Source: CAIODY01 sp046051225
GTDB lineage: Bacteria > Bacteroidota > Bacteroidia > Chitinophagales > CAIODY01
Length of the DNA: 64,000 bases
Direction of reading: 5' to 3'
NCBI GenBank assembly: GCA_046051225.1
Contig: JBJOOR010000017.1
Coordinates: 1-64,000, forward strand
This document shows positions 15,419 through 25,142 of this stretch, in pieces. Below the pieces are notes generated by a model. The model ran no database searches, was not told the DNA's origin, and saw only the letters and a program-made list of their open reading frames with translations. How positions within the stretch are numbered: position 1 is the stretch's first letter; the number at the start of each line of letters is the position of its first letter. The position numbers and the translations under genes were made by a program.

Positions 15419-17335
15419 ATGAATTTATTTTTACCTCAATTTAAAGTTTATTGGATTCGTGTTTGCATCACTATGTTGCTATTAACACTTTGCCGATTTA
15501 TTTTTTTAGCCTATAACTTACATTCGTTTCAAAACATCACAATTGTTGATGCTGGCAAAGTTTTTTTCTTTGCCTTACGATTTGATATGGTGGCAGCTAT
15601 GTATTTAAATACCTTATTTTTCATTCTGCTTTCTATTTCATTTCAATTAAACTATAATAAGATTTATCAAAAAATATTAGTGGCTCTTTATGTGCTGATG
15701 CATGTACCATTATTGGTTTTAGAGTTGATTGATGCTATATTTTATCCTTATAATTTGCGCCGTTCTACATTTGGTATTACAAAAGTTGGCGATGAGGCAG
15801 CAGGGCAATGGAAAACTTATGTAAGCTTTTATTGGTGGCTATTTATAGTATTATTTGTTTTACTTTTTTTGGTTTGGTTTTTAGCAAATAAAACCAACAA
15901 AAAATATTTTACTACTAAACCTATTCTGAATAAAAAATATTTTGCCAATTGGATAATCTGCTTTTTAATATCGGGTGGTTTAAGTTTTTTAATGATTCGG
16001 GGCGGTTGGCAATATATACCAATAAGCGGCACCACGGCTGGCGAAATGGTAGATGAAAAATATTCGCCATTGGTTACTAATTCAACAGTTATCTTTTTTC
16101 AATCAGCATTTTTACCACAAATAAAACCGGTAAAATATTATACAGATGAAGAGTGTAAAAAGATTTTTACCAATCAAATTTATATAACCAAAAATGATAC
16201 GCTTGAAAAAATATTGCACCGCAAACCAAATGTGATGATAATTATTTGGGAAAGTTGTGGTAAAGAATATGTAGGGCACTTTAATAAAGGCAAAAATTTT
16301 ACTCCATTTTTAGATTCTTTATGCAACAACTCGTTGCTATGCACCAATGCATTTGCCAATGCCAAACATAGCCACGAAGGCATGTGTGCCATCATGGCAA
16401 GCATTCCAACTATGATGGAAGAATGTTTTTATTATTCATCATACCAAAATAATAAAATAAAAGGCATGGGCGAATACATGAAAGAGATGGGCTATACTAC
16501 AGCTTTTTTTCATGGTGGCAATAATGGTTCGATGAAGTTTAATTCGTTTAGCAGAAGGTGTGGTTTTGATACTTATTATGGTAGAGATGAATACCCCGAA
16601 CCCGATAAAGATTTTGATGGAACTTGGGGAATTTGGGACCATAAATATTTTCAATATGTGGCAAAAAAAATAAATGAAATGCCCGAACCCTTTTGTACTG
16701 GCTTGTTTACGCTTTCATCACACAATCCATTTAAAATTCCTGAAGAGTTTGCCAATAAATTTCCGAAAGATGAAAATGTACTTTTACAGCCAATTGCATA
16801 TACTGATTATTCGCTTCGTAAGTTTTTTGAAACAGCATCAAAAATGAAATGGTTTAATAATACTTTGTTTGTAATTGTGGGCGACCACACCGCATGGAAT
16901 ACCGACCCAAACTACTCGGGCGATGCTGGAGTATTCAAATTACCCATGCTTTTTTATATGCCAGGTAAGCTAAAAGGAAACATAAATTTTGTAACGCAAC
17001 AAGTTGATATTTTACCAACAGTATTAAACATGGTGGGCTACCAAGGCAAGGTAGCAGCTTTTGGCAGAAATATTTTGCAACAAGATTCGGCTACTGCAAA
17101 AACATTTACATGGTTAAATAATAATTTTTTATTGATGGATAATAATTTAACCATAAGGTACAATGGCAATAAATTATTAAGTGCATTTACTTACAAAACA
17201 GATAAAGCCTGTACCGAAAATGTTTTGATAACGCATCAACAAAAAGCGGAACAAATGAGTACCTATTTAAAAGCAGTAATACAAACGTATAATGAAGGAT
17301 TATTGAAAAACAGACTTTACCCAATTGAAAAATAA
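15419..17335 (+). CDS. LTA synthase-family membrane sulfatase, 638 aa
   Basis: An alkaline-phosphatase-superfamily phosphotransferase anchored in the inner membrane. About five transmembrane segments occupy residues 10-200, followed by an extracytoplasmic sulfatase-like domain (about 265-560). Metal and catalytic motifs are visible: IIIWESCGKEY (first metal ligand), KHSHEGMCAIMASIP (expected nucleophile region), HGGNNGSM and VGDHTAWN. Gram-negative members are thought to modify envelope lipids or glycans rather than make teichoic acid. The start is 5 bp after the thiG stop, so the two may be cotranscribed. Confidence 0.88.
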   Translation: MNLFLPQFKVYWIRVCITMLLLTLCRFIFLAYNLHSFQNITIVDAGKVFFFALRFDMVAAMYLNTLFFILLSISFQLNYNKIYQKILVALYVLMHVPLLVLELIDAIFYPYNLRRSTFGITKVGDEAAGQWKTYVSFYWWLFIVLFVLLFLVWFLANKTNKKYFTTKPILNKKYFANWIICFLISGGLSFLMIRGGWQYIPISGTTAGEMVDEKYSPLVTNSTVIFFQSAFLPQIKPVKYYTDEECKKIFTNQIYITKNDTLEKILHRKPNVMIIIWESCGKEYVGHFNKGKNFTPFLDSLCNNSLLCTNAFANAKHSHEGMCAIMASIPTMMEECFYYSSYQNNKIKGMGEYMKEMGYTTAFFHGGNNGSMKFNSFSRRCGFDTYYGRDEYPEPDKDFDGTWGIWDHKYFQYVAKKINEMPEPFCTGLFTLSSHNPFKIPEEFANKFPKDENVLLQPIAYTDYSLRKFFETASKMKWFNNTLFVIVGDHTAWNTDPNYSGDAGVFKLPMLFYMPGKLKGNINFVTQQVDILPTVLNMVGYQGKVAAFGRNILQQDSATAKTFTWLNNNFLLMDNNLTIRYNGNKLLSAFTYKTDKACTENVLITHQQKAEQMSTYLKAVIQTYNEGLLKNRLYPIEK

Positions 17336-17383
17336 AATATTTCGGCAAGTACCTATTTATTGCAATGCTCATATATATCCATT

Positions 17384-18091
17384 TTAAATATCTCCTTCGG
17401 TAGGTCTAATTACAATATCTTCAACCAATGATGAATAGGGCATTTGGTAGGCGGTATATATGATATCTGCAATATCTTTTGAAGCAATAAATCTTTCTTT
17501 TGGTAAATCAGTTCCTTTCCATGAATCAGTTAAAACAGCGCCTGGGTAAATGGTACTAACTCTAATATTGAATTGTTTAACTTCTTCTCTTAAATTTTTA
17601 GAAAAACCCGTTAAAGCAAATTTCGAAATGCTATAACTACCTCCATTTGCATAAGCCTGCAAACCTGCTACCGAACTTATATTGAAGATATAACCCGATT
17701 TACGTTGCATCATATTTGGCAAAAAATATCTGGTAATTTCGTAAGCGCTTATCAAATTAGTTTGTAATAAAAATTCAAGTCTTCCTTCGGGTTCATCATA
17801 CGTATTACCAGGCAAAAATGTACCAGCATTGTTTACTAAAATATCAATATTTGTAAAATGGTCAGCTACTTTTTTACAGAATAAATCACGTTCGGTTTTA
17901 TTACTTACATCGGCTTTAATACATAGTACATCAATGTTTTGATTGAGAGCTTGTAACTCATTTTTTACTTCGTTGAGTTCATTTTCGTTTCTAGCACAAA
18001 TAGCTAAATTGAAATTTTCTTTTGCAAATTTTTCTGCAATTGCTTTTCCTATACCTTTCGAAGCACCTGTAATTACTATGGTTTTCATCAT
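17384..18091 (-). CDS. Short-chain dehydrogenase/reductase, 235 aa
   Basis: Classical SDR fold: cofactor motif TGASKGIG at residues 9-16, the NNAG motif (LVNNAGTF), and the active site serine in FNISSVAG with YSISK giving the catalytic tyrosine and lysine. The substrate cannot be told from sequence. It is closest in shape to 3-oxoacyl-ACP reductase-like or sepiapterin-reductase-like members. Transcribed just after aroC, with 5 bp between the genes. Two adjacent ATG codons could serve as start. Confidence 0.9.
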   Translation of the reverse strand: MMKTIVITGASKGIGKAIAEKFAKENFNLAICARNENELNEVKNELQALNQNIDVLCIKADVSNKTERDLFCKKVADHFTNIDILVNNAGTFLPGNTYDEPEGRLEFLLQTNLISAYEITRYFLPNMMQRKSGYIFNISSVAGLQAYANGGSYSISKFALTGFSKNLREEVKQFNIRVSTIYPGAVLTDSWKGTDLPKERFIASKDIADIIYTAYQMPYSSLVEDIVIRPTEGDI

Positions 18092-18096
18092 TTATT

Positions 18097-19203
18097 TTAA
18101 ATTTTCGAACTTTTATTTTGTAATATTAAATCAGCAATTACACAAGCTGTTAAAGCTTCAACAATAGGCACAGCCCTTGGTACAGCACATGGGTCGTGTC
18201 TGCCTTCGGCTTTTATTTTTACTATATTTCCTTTTTTATCAATACTTTTTTGTTCGGTAAAAAGGGTTGATAAAGGCTTAAAAGCCAAATTAAAATATAT
18301 TGGCATCGAGTTGCTAATGCCACCCAATAAGCCACCACTATTATTAGTTCTAGTTGATACTTTCTTTTTCGATGAAATAAAAATATCATTATAAGCTGTT
18401 CCATTCATTGCCGCTGATTCAAATCCTTTGCCTAATTCAAAACCTTTAGTTGCATTTATATTTAATAATGCATGCGCTAACTCGGCTTGAAATTTTCCAA
18501 AAACGGGTTCGCCTAATCCAATTGGTAAACCATACACAACAGTTTGAATGCAGCCTCCAACCGTATCGCCTTGTTTTTTTATTTTTTCTAATAAAGAAAT
18601 CATGTTGTTAGCAATCAATTCATTTGGGCAGCGAACGATGCTTTTTTCTATCGCTTTTTCTAAATTAATAATTTTTTTTGAAGAAATATTTCCATTCAAA
18701 AACGAATCAGCAATTTCAAATTTGCAATCTGCAATCTGATTTACCCACGAAACAATTTTGATATTATGTAATGCTAAAAATTGTTTAGCAATAGCGCCTG
18801 CCGCCACCCAACCTGCAGTAATACGAGCACTGCTGCGTCCACCACCTCTAACATCTCTTATGTCATATTTTTTATCGTAAGTAAAATCAGCATGACCAGG
18901 GCGATAAGTATTTTTCAACCATTCATAATCATTAGGTTTTGCATCTTTATTTTTGATAAGAAGAGTAATTGGTGAACCTAATGTTGTGTTATTTATTACA
19001 CCCGAAATTATTTCAAATTCATCCGTTTCATTTCGTGAAGTAGTGATGCTTGATTGCCCAGGTTTGCGCCTATTTAATTCATGTTGAATTTTTTTAAAAT
19101 CTAATTTTAAATTTGCTGGGCAGCCATCAACTACAGCACCAATAGCTACTCCATGCGATTCGCCAAAACTTGTAATCTTAAAAATATTGCCTAATGTATT
19201 CAC
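18097..19203 (-). CDS. aroC: Chorismate synthase, 368 aa
   Basis: Last step of the shikimate pathway: 5-enolpyruvylshikimate-3-phosphate to chorismate with reduced FMN. Signature segments are all visible: GESHGVAIGAVVDGCPA near the start, RPGHADFTYDKKY, VRGGGRSSARITAGWVAAGA, and RHDPCAVPRAVPIVEA near the end. Length matches the bacterial enzyme. Transcribed upstream of the SDR gene with almost no gap. Confidence 0.97.
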   Translation of the reverse strand: MNTLGNIFKITSFGESHGVAIGAVVDGCPANLKLDFKKIQHELNRRKPGQSSITTSRNETDEFEIISGVINNTTLGSPITLLIKNKDAKPNDYEWLKNTYRPGHADFTYDKKYDIRDVRGGGRSSARITAGWVAAGAIAKQFLALHNIKIVSWVNQIADCKFEIADSFLNGNISSKKIINLEKAIEKSIVRCPNELIANNMISLLEKIKKQGDTVGGCIQTVVYGLPIGLGEPVFGKFQAELAHALLNINATKGFELGKGFESAAMNGTAYNDIFISSKKKVSTRTNNSGGLLGGISNSMPIYFNLAFKPLSTLFTEQKSIDKKGNIVKIKAEGRHDPCAVPRAVPIVEALTACVIADLILQNKSSKI

Positions 19204-19265
19204 ATTAATAATTGATTGATGATAAACGAAGTTAGATATTTTGAATTGAAAACTGGAATAAACTA

Positions 19266-19946
19266 TTAGCTAACTAATTGCTCAAAAAAGCCACCCATCT
19301 TTTTTGATTTATCTATAAAATGGATTTCATAAATCCAATATCGGGCATTGCCTAAAATATCTTTATCTGAAATTTTTGTATGATTATCTTGATGAAAATA
19401 ATTTATCATTTCATCACCCAATATATTTTCATGAGGAAAATTTCCAATTAAATGTCCGCAATGTACGTTTCCAAATTCCCAACCCATTTTTTCGGCTAAC
19501 TGTTTTGTAAAGGTGTGAAAATCAGCACAGGTAATAGTTTGGCAGTGTTCATCAAAATATTTTTTACCTAAATGCCAAGCTTCTTCAACATCATTTTTCA
19601 ACTTCAATTTTGCAGCATCATTTCCAATTACATAAGTTCTTCCTAAATCAGCCTCCCATTCTTCCACCACAGGTCCGAAATCAAAAAACAAAATATCATC
19701 GTCTTGAATCAGTAAATCGGTAGGATTTTCTTTGTAAGGAAACAATGTATTTGCGCCACTTCTAACAATACGTTTGTGCCAAAATTTTTGAATACCAAAT
19801 AACTCATCTGCCAAATGAAATAATTTAATATTCAATTCGCTTTCCATTTGCCCTGCTATAAAATAATTTCTTCTTTCAGCTTCGTTGAATATTTCGATAG
19901 CTTTTTGCTCGGCTTCTAAAAGCTTACCCAATGCATATTTCCGCAT
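19266..19946 (-). CDS. M24-family metallopeptidase-like protein, 226 aa
   Basis: Pita-bread fold protein related to Xaa-Pro aminopeptidase and methionine aminopeptidase. Expected metal ligands are present: Asp in ILFFDFGPV, Asp in WEADLGRTYV, His in NVHCGHLIGNFPHE, and Glu in YWIYEIHF. It lacks the N-terminal creatinase-like domain of full prolidases, so it is a single-domain member. The last usual glutamate is not obvious, leaving catalytic activity open. It lies 9 bp upstream of nothing on its own strand but directly downstream of the chitinase gene, which is transcribed first. Confidence 0.85.
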   Translation of the reverse strand: MRKYALGKLLEAEQKAIEIFNEAERRNYFIAGQMESELNIKLFHLADELFGIQKFWHKRIVRSGANTLFPYKENPTDLLIQDDDILFFDFGPVVEEWEADLGRTYVIGNDAAKLKLKNDVEEAWHLGKKYFDEHCQTITCADFHTFTKQLAEKMGWEFGNVHCGHLIGNFPHENILGDEMINYFHQDNHTKISDKDILGNARYWIYEIHFIDKSKKMGGFFEQLVS

Positions 19947-19955
19947 AATGTGTTA

Positions 19956-21059
19956 TTATTTAGTATACTTTTTGAGTTCAGTATCAATGCAATTTAGTAA
20001 TCCATTATGAAACTTATCATCATATAATTGCCAAAACATTATACCACCCAATTGTTTTTGTAATGCATATTTTACTTTCAATTGTACTGATTGTTCATTA
20101 TCAAAAGTAAAAAATAATTTTCGGCTTTTGTTAATAGCATAAGGCGCTTGTGCGATAGAATCCCAATACATTTCAAAACCATTTGAAGGGTTGATAATAC
20201 TATCTTTAATAAGTTTGTAGCTAACAGATTTATAAAATGAACCTGATTGATATAGCCCATTATTGGTTGTATTTTTAAGATGAAAATACCTACCATAAAA
20301 TGCAGAACCAATTACAATTTTAAAAGATGGAATGCCATTATTCATCATCATTTCCACAGCATGATTGGTAGATTCAGTTTGTTGTGATGTTGAATAAAGT
20401 GTCGTATGATGCCCAGTTGAAGTGCTGTAACCATGTATTAAATCGTAACTCATTACATTAATAAAATCAACATATTTATTTATTTCTTCCCACTCAATTG
20501 ATGAATCGATATAAGCAGTAAAACCACCAGCAGCAAAACTTATTTCAAAATTTTTGCCCATCGTTTTTCTTATTTCTTTTAGCAATAAAGTAAAATTGTG
20601 TTTATCAGCTTTTCTATAGGTATGGCTAGGAAATCCTTTAATGGCAGGGTATTCCCAATCTAAATCTATTCCATCTGTTTTAAAATAACGGGTAATTTTT
20701 TGTAATGATGTTGCAAAATCTTTTCGGCCTTGTATGGTATTAAATACATCCGAACAAGTTGCACAGCCACTCCAACCACCCAACGAAAGCATTACTTTTA
20801 AATTTGAATTTCTGCGTTTTAATTCAACCATTTGTTTAATGGTTGCAGAATCAATTTTTGTGCGAATAGCAAATTTATTTTTTTCTAAATGCCCAAACGA
20901 AAAAATAAGATGTGTTAGTTTTTCTATTTCAAAACTATCAACAGGAATACCAACGCCACAATAATAACCCACCACACGAAATGGTTTTGTAGGCTTGCTT
21001 TGTGCTGCTGTTGTTTGAAATATAAATGCTACAAATAAAATAAAATATGGTTTTATCAC
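19956..21059 (-). CDS. Secreted glycoside hydrolase family 18 (chitinase-like), 367 aa
   Basis: Signal peptide at residues 1-20. The catalytic motif DGIDLDWEYP shows the GH18 DxxDxDxE signature with Glu as acid/base. VMLSLGGWSGC is the usual preceding strand, and NVMSYDLIHGY and GGIMFWQLYDD complete the barrel. The product should hydrolyse chitin or related N-acetylglucosamine polymers. No carbohydrate-binding module or T9SS sorting domain is visible, so it is probably periplasmic or released by another route. Confidence 0.92.
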   Translation of the reverse strand: MIKPYFILFVAFIFQTTAAQSKPTKPFRVVGYYCGVGIPVDSFEIEKLTHLIFSFGHLEKNKFAIRTKIDSATIKQMVELKRRNSNLKVMLSLGGWSGCATCSDVFNTIQGRKDFATSLQKITRYFKTDGIDLDWEYPAIKGFPSHTYRKADKHNFTLLLKEIRKTMGKNFEISFAAGGFTAYIDSSIEWEEINKYVDFINVMSYDLIHGYSTSTGHHTTLYSTSQQTESTNHAVEMMMNNGIPSFKIVIGSAFYGRYFHLKNTTNNGLYQSGSFYKSVSYKLIKDSIINPSNGFEMYWDSIAQAPYAINKSRKLFFTFDNEQSVQLKVKYALQKQLGGIMFWQLYDDKFHNGLLNCIDTELKKYTK

Positions 21060-21116
21060 GATACAATATTAACGAAGAAAAGTTTGTTGAGCTAGGTACA
21101 AAACTATTATAAAAAT

Positions 21117-22088
21117 TTATTTTTCTCTTTCGATAGTATAAGCTATTAAATCTTCTAAACCCTTTCTGTACTTGCTTTCAGGCATTTCGCTTAGCAATGA
21201 AATAGATTTATTAAAATAATCATTCATCTTGTTTTTGGTGTATTCAATACCACCTGTTTTTACCACAATTTCAATCAATTCATTTACCGATTTTTTATCT
21301 TCATTTTTATTTTTTACAATGTTTATCAATTTGCGTTTGGTATTCGAATCTACATTTTGCAAAGTATAAATCAGGGGCAATGTCATCTTTTTTTCTTTGA
21401 TATCAATGTGTGTAGGCTTACCCACATCAGCGTCGTTATAATCAAATAAATCATCTTTTATCTGAAATGCAATACCAGCTGTTTCGCCAATTAATCGCAT
21501 TTTTTCAATTGTATTTTTATCAGCTGCTACAGATGCAGCGCCTACCGAACAAGCTGAAGCTATTAACGATGCTGTTTTTGCGGTGATGATTTGGAAATAA
21601 ATATCCTCTGTAATATCTAGTTTTCGAGCTTTTTCTATTTGTAACAATTCTCCTTCGCTCATTACTTTTACAGCAGTACTTACTATTTTCAGTAATTCAA
21701 AATCTTCATTTTCTACGCTTAATAATAAACCACGGCTTAATAAATAATCGCCAACTAATACCGCTATTTTATTTTTCCATAATGCATTTATGCTAAAAAA
21801 ACCACGGCGCTTATAAGCATCATCTACCACATCATCATGCACCAATGTGGCGGTATGCAGCAATTCAATGAGCGAAGCACCACGATAAGTTTTTTCAGAA
21901 ATTTTGCCACACATACCAGCCGCTAGCATTACATACATTGGGCGCATTTGTTTGCCTTTGCGCTTTACAATGTATTTCATAATAATATCAAGCAGTGATA
22001 CTTTGCTCTTTATAGATTGTTCAAATATGATTTCAAATTCATTTATTTCTGATTGAACTATTGATTGTATTTGAGAGATAGAAGCCAA
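21117..22088 (-). CDS. Polyprenyl diphosphate synthase (octaprenyl type), 323 aa
   Basis: Trans-isoprenyl chain elongation, likely supplying the menaquinone side chain. The first aspartate-rich motif is LVHDDVVDDAYKRRG (about residues 82-96) and the second is KDDLFDYNDADVGK (about 215-228). KGKQMRP near residue 45 is the isopentenyl diphosphate binding segment. The second motif and length resemble IspB-like synthases of Bacteroidota; chain length cannot be decided. The flippase gene at 22110-23594 is upstream on the same strand, with about 20 bp between the two. Confidence 0.93.
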   Translation of the reverse strand: MASISQIQSIVQSEINEFEIIFEQSIKSKVSLLDIIMKYIVKRKGKQMRPMYVMLAAGMCGKISEKTYRGASLIELLHTATLVHDDVVDDAYKRRGFFSINALWKNKIAVLVGDYLLSRGLLLSVENEDFELLKIVSTAVKVMSEGELLQIEKARKLDITEDIYFQIITAKTASLIASACSVGAASVAADKNTIEKMRLIGETAGIAFQIKDDLFDYNDADVGKPTHIDIKEKKMTLPLIYTLQNVDSNTKRKLINIVKNKNEDKKSVNELIEIVVKTGGIEYTKNKMNDYFNKSISLLSEMPESKYRKGLEDLIAYTIEREK

Positions 22089-22109
22089 TGATGATAGGGG
22101 TTTGTAAGC

Positions 22110-23594
22110 TTAATTTTTACGAATGAATGAAATTGATTTAAAAATTATTTCGTTTATTTCAGGCGAAATTTTTAATGTGGTTAAAGATATAACAAATACA
22201 ATTGTAGCTACGCAGCTTTTACAAAAAATAGTTACAAATGGATTTTGAAACGATGGAATATAATAAGCAGCTATGCCTGCCAATAATGCTAATAATAATG
22301 CTACAACACTTTTAAATGTAAAAGGTTGAAATTTTAATTTATACCACACAAATAAATATTTGATGATATTGAAAAAAACAACGGTAAGCATGCCTGCTAT
22401 TGCTGCGCCAATAATTCCATTGCCAGGAATTAAAAAATAATTGGCAGCAATTGTAAATACTAACAATGCTAAGATTAAATAAAAATTAAAGCGATAGTAT
22501 TTTGATGTTTGAATTATTTCGCCATTAATACTTGTTGCCATATCAATCAATCGGGCTATGCATAATAAAATAACTACCCATTTTGCCGCAGCATATTCAG
22601 GTGGTAACAGCTTAAGAAAACTATCAATATTTATGATGATAAGCATTACTAAAAAACCACCAGCAATGATTAATTGAAGTGATGATTTTTTATACAATTC
22701 ATCAATTTTTTGCATTTCGTTTTTCTTCCAATGTTCGGATAAAAGCGATAATAAAATTTGAGTCATACTGCGCTGTGGCACTTGCACCACAGTGCAAATA
22801 AATACAGCTAATCTAAAAATACCTGTATCGGCTAAACCTACATATTTTGCTATCATCAAGCTATCAATATTGCTTGCCAAAGCCCATGCAGCACCACTTA
22901 ACACATTTATTAAACCATAAAATAATACTTCTTTTTTTTGTGCAATGCTGTTAATTTCGGTTGAATTGCTCCAAGCAAACCATGATTTTTTATAACTGTA
23001 AATTAATAATACTAAAAATAAAATTGCCCATACCAATACAAATCCTACTACAAAAGAATGGAAGCTAAAAACATTTAAAATGAATAGTAAAAGGCAACAA
23101 ATAGTTAATATACGAAGCAAAACTTCACGGGTAAAATTAGTGAACACAATATCCATTTGCGACCTTACTAATGCTTCTAAAAAATTATAACAAGTTACAA
23201 AAATAGTAAGTGGCAATATCCACCAATAATACTGTATAAACAATGGTGAATGTTGCGAATAATGTTTTGCAAAAAATGGTTTAAACACAATGTAGGCAAT
23301 AGAAACGGTAATTAATCCTACCACCATCATACGTAATAAATATTGCAAAAATCGGGGTTGATGGGTGGTATCATTTTTAAAATGAGAAGCAAAATAAAAG
23401 GCTGCATTGCCTGTGCCCAACATCGAAAAATTAGATAGAATACTTGCCAACGGAAGCATTACACCCATTGTTAAACCCAACTGTTCGGCAGATAAATAAT
23501 GAGGATACAAAATAAGTGTAGATACCACACCAAGCCCAACGCCTATGTAGCTATAAATTGCAGCACCTATACTTTGTTTGATTACTATTCCCAT
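22110..23594 (-). CDS. Polysaccharide flippase/exporter (MOP superfamily, Wzx-like), 494 aa
   Basis: Integral membrane protein with about 12-14 hydrophobic segments across the length. The N-terminal part (IGAAIYSYIGVGLGVVSTL, LSAEQLGLTMGV) and the internal GLADTGIFRLAVF segment match the polysaccharide-biosynthesis flippase family. It probably moves lipid-linked oligosaccharides across the inner membrane for O-antigen or exopolysaccharide. No glycosyltransferase cluster surrounds it. Confidence 0.85.
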   Translation of the reverse strand: MGIVIKQSIGAAIYSYIGVGLGVVSTLILYPHYLSAEQLGLTMGVMLPLASILSNFSMLGTGNAAFYFASHFKNDTTHQPRFLQYLLRMMVVGLITVSIAYIVFKPFFAKHYSQHSPLFIQYYWWILPLTIFVTCYNFLEALVRSQMDIVFTNFTREVLLRILTICCLLLFILNVFSFHSFVVGFVLVWAILFLVLLIYSYKKSWFAWSNSTEINSIAQKKEVLFYGLINVLSGAAWALASNIDSLMIAKYVGLADTGIFRLAVFICTVVQVPQRSMTQILLSLLSEHWKKNEMQKIDELYKKSSLQLIIAGGFLVMLIIINIDSFLKLLPPEYAAAKWVVILLCIARLIDMATSINGEIIQTSKYYRFNFYLILALLVFTIAANYFLIPGNGIIGAAIAGMLTVVFFNIIKYLFVWYKLKFQPFTFKSVVALLLALLAGIAAYYIPSFQNPFVTIFCKSCVATIVFVISLTTLKISPEINEIIFKSISFIRKN

Positions 23595-23665
23595 GAAGCA
23601 AACAAAGGTAATATTGTTTAGTTTATGCTATCTATTATCTTTTTATCTTTCAGCAAAAAAAATAT

Positions 23666-23944
23666 ATGAATTATATTGATTTAATAATTGGTGCTACATT
23701 AATGAATGCCATGCCACATTATGTTTTGGGTGTTTGGAAAGGCAAAATGGTAAGCGGATTTGGTGTGGGGAATACAAAAAATATAGCATGGGGTATTTGC
23801 AATTTTTTGGTTTCAATTGGTTTGTTTGTATACAAATATGGCTTTAATGGTTTAGTTGAAAACCAATTATATATGGGGGCATTGTTTATTTTAATTACAT
23901 TTTTTTTCACATCTTATTTTTGGTATCGTTTTTTTAACAAATAG
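23666..23944 (+). CDS. Small membrane protein, 92 aa
   Basis: Three hydrophobic segments (about residues 3-20, 38-55 and 65-88) are separated by short basic loops containing VWKGKMVSGFGVGNTKN. No named family is recognised. It is divergent from the flippase gene, with TATCTTTC (close to the -7 consensus) at about 23642 upstream. The spacing from the start fits a short leader. Confidence 0.65.
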   Translation: MNYIDLIIGATLMNAMPHYVLGVWKGKMVSGFGVGNTKNIAWGICNFLVSIGLFVYKYGFNGLVENQLYMGALFILITFFFTSYFWYRFFNK

Positions 23945-23988
23945 CATTAAACTAAAAATATATTTGATATACCGCAAAGTCAAGCGAT

Positions 23989-24440
23989 ATGTTTATTTTT
24001 ACTTTATCTAAAAGTCATTTTATACAAAAAATATTTTCACTGCTTTTTCTGTTTTCATTTTTTGCTTGCCAAAACAAAAATAAATTATCAAATAATTCAA
24101 CACCCAAAGAACAAGCTATAACAAAAAGTCCGTCTGTGTTTGGTAAATGGGTAATGTGTTATTCGAATTTTAATGGCGGAGGTATGTCGTACAATGTTTG
24201 TCCAATAATAAAATTTAATGCATTTAATGGTGAATATATTTATCAAGCTGAAACTTTTATATATAAAGCCGATTATGCATTAAACAAACTTCAAGTTACA
24301 AACAAAACAAAAACTTCGAGTATAATTGATGATGGAATTTATCAAATGATTTTTTCGAAAAAGGAACAGAATTAATTTTAAAAGAATTAAGAAGTGATAA
24401 TAAAACTTGCGAACTATATTTGAATAAAGCTTCTGATTGA
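23989..24440 (+). pseudogene. Lipoprotein gene with a frameshift in a T6 run (lipocalin-like)
   Basis: The open frame at 23989-24375 encodes 128 residues with a lipoprotein signal (lipobox FFAC near residue 27) and a soluble domain containing FGKWVMCYSNFNGGGMSYN. After the T6 run at 24350-24355 the frame ends at 24375. One added T would instead read on through FEKGTELILKELRSDNK to a stop at 24440, a natural-looking C-terminus with lipocalin-like beta character. A sequencing error, a real disabling mutation or slippage are all possible. The GKW...GGMS motif also occurs in the protein at 30381-30776. Confidence 0.6.
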
Positions 24441-24452
24441 TTTCAAATCGCC

Positions 24453-24932
24453 CTATTTTGTATTCCTAAAATTCCTTATTTTTTCTAATTCAATTATATC
24501 AATTAAATCTTTTGGTCGGGCTGTGGCTTCTTTACTTGCAATTAAATGATTGATATGTAAAAACGGAACGTTAATGCCATTTAATTCTGCAATTGAAGCC
24601 AAATCAAGGCATTCATCAAATGGAATATTTTCTAACCCTTTTACTTCGGTAAGTATATCTAATTCGTAACCATCAATCAACATAATACTCGACCAACCAG
24701 GCACAAAATCTAATGTTTCCAACGATTCCATATCGGGTAAGCCATATTCATGCAAGGCAATTCTTAAGTTTTTTCTATTTTCTAAAGTATCTTTTAGCCA
24801 TACATCACAATCGCCAGTATAACGCTGAAAACCATGCAGGTTAGTAGCAAAGCCACCAATCATAATGTATTTAACCTTAAATTTATCAAGATAAAACCAC
24901 ATGGATAAAATATCCTCATCTAATATATCCAT
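24453..24932 (-). CDS. Nucleotidyltransferase-fold protein (MNT/DUF6036-like), 159 aa
   Basis: The motif GGFATNLHGFQRYTGDCDVW (about residues 27-46) has the glycine pair and the D-x-D pair of minimal nucleotidyltransferases, with a later aspartate in YELDILTEV. Such proteins occur as toxin or antitoxin partners, or as adenylyltransferases regulating HEPN toxins. The upstream 67-residue ORF ends 6 bp before its start, which suggests a two-gene unit. Family placement is from motif only. Confidence 0.75.
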   Translation of the reverse strand: MDILDEDILSMWFYLDKFKVKYIMIGGFATNLHGFQRYTGDCDVWLKDTLENRKNLRIALHEYGLPDMESLETLDFVPGWSSIMLIDGYELDILTEVKGLENIPFDECLDLASIAELNGINVPFLHINHLIASKEATARPKDLIDIIELEKIRNFRNTK

Positions 24933-24938
24933 AAAAAA

Positions 24939-25142
24939 TTAAGGCTTGTGGCTGATGCTCATTTTTTGCATTATTCGTTGAGTTTTAACTAACTTCATCA
25001 AAAACTGAAACTTTTCCATATCTGTACGCCGCAAAGCATCTTCTAATTGATGATTATCATCAATGTTTTGCTTTTGATAATTAGCAACCGATTCGGCGGC
25101 TATATTATTTTCGGGGCTGGTATGGGTATAATCACTTTCCAT
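24939..25142 (-). CDS. Small hypothetical protein paired with nucleotidyltransferase, 67 aa
   Basis: A polar, helical protein with no recognised domain; the C-terminal half (DALRRTDMEKFQFLMKLVKT) looks amphipathic. It is transcribed immediately ahead of the nucleotidyltransferase gene, so the two may be coexpressed partners. It does not resemble the usual HEPN toxin. Confidence 0.55.
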   Translation of the reverse strand: MESDYTHTSPENNIAAESVANYQKQNIDDNHQLEDALRRTDMEKFQFLMKLVKTQRIMQKMSISHKP

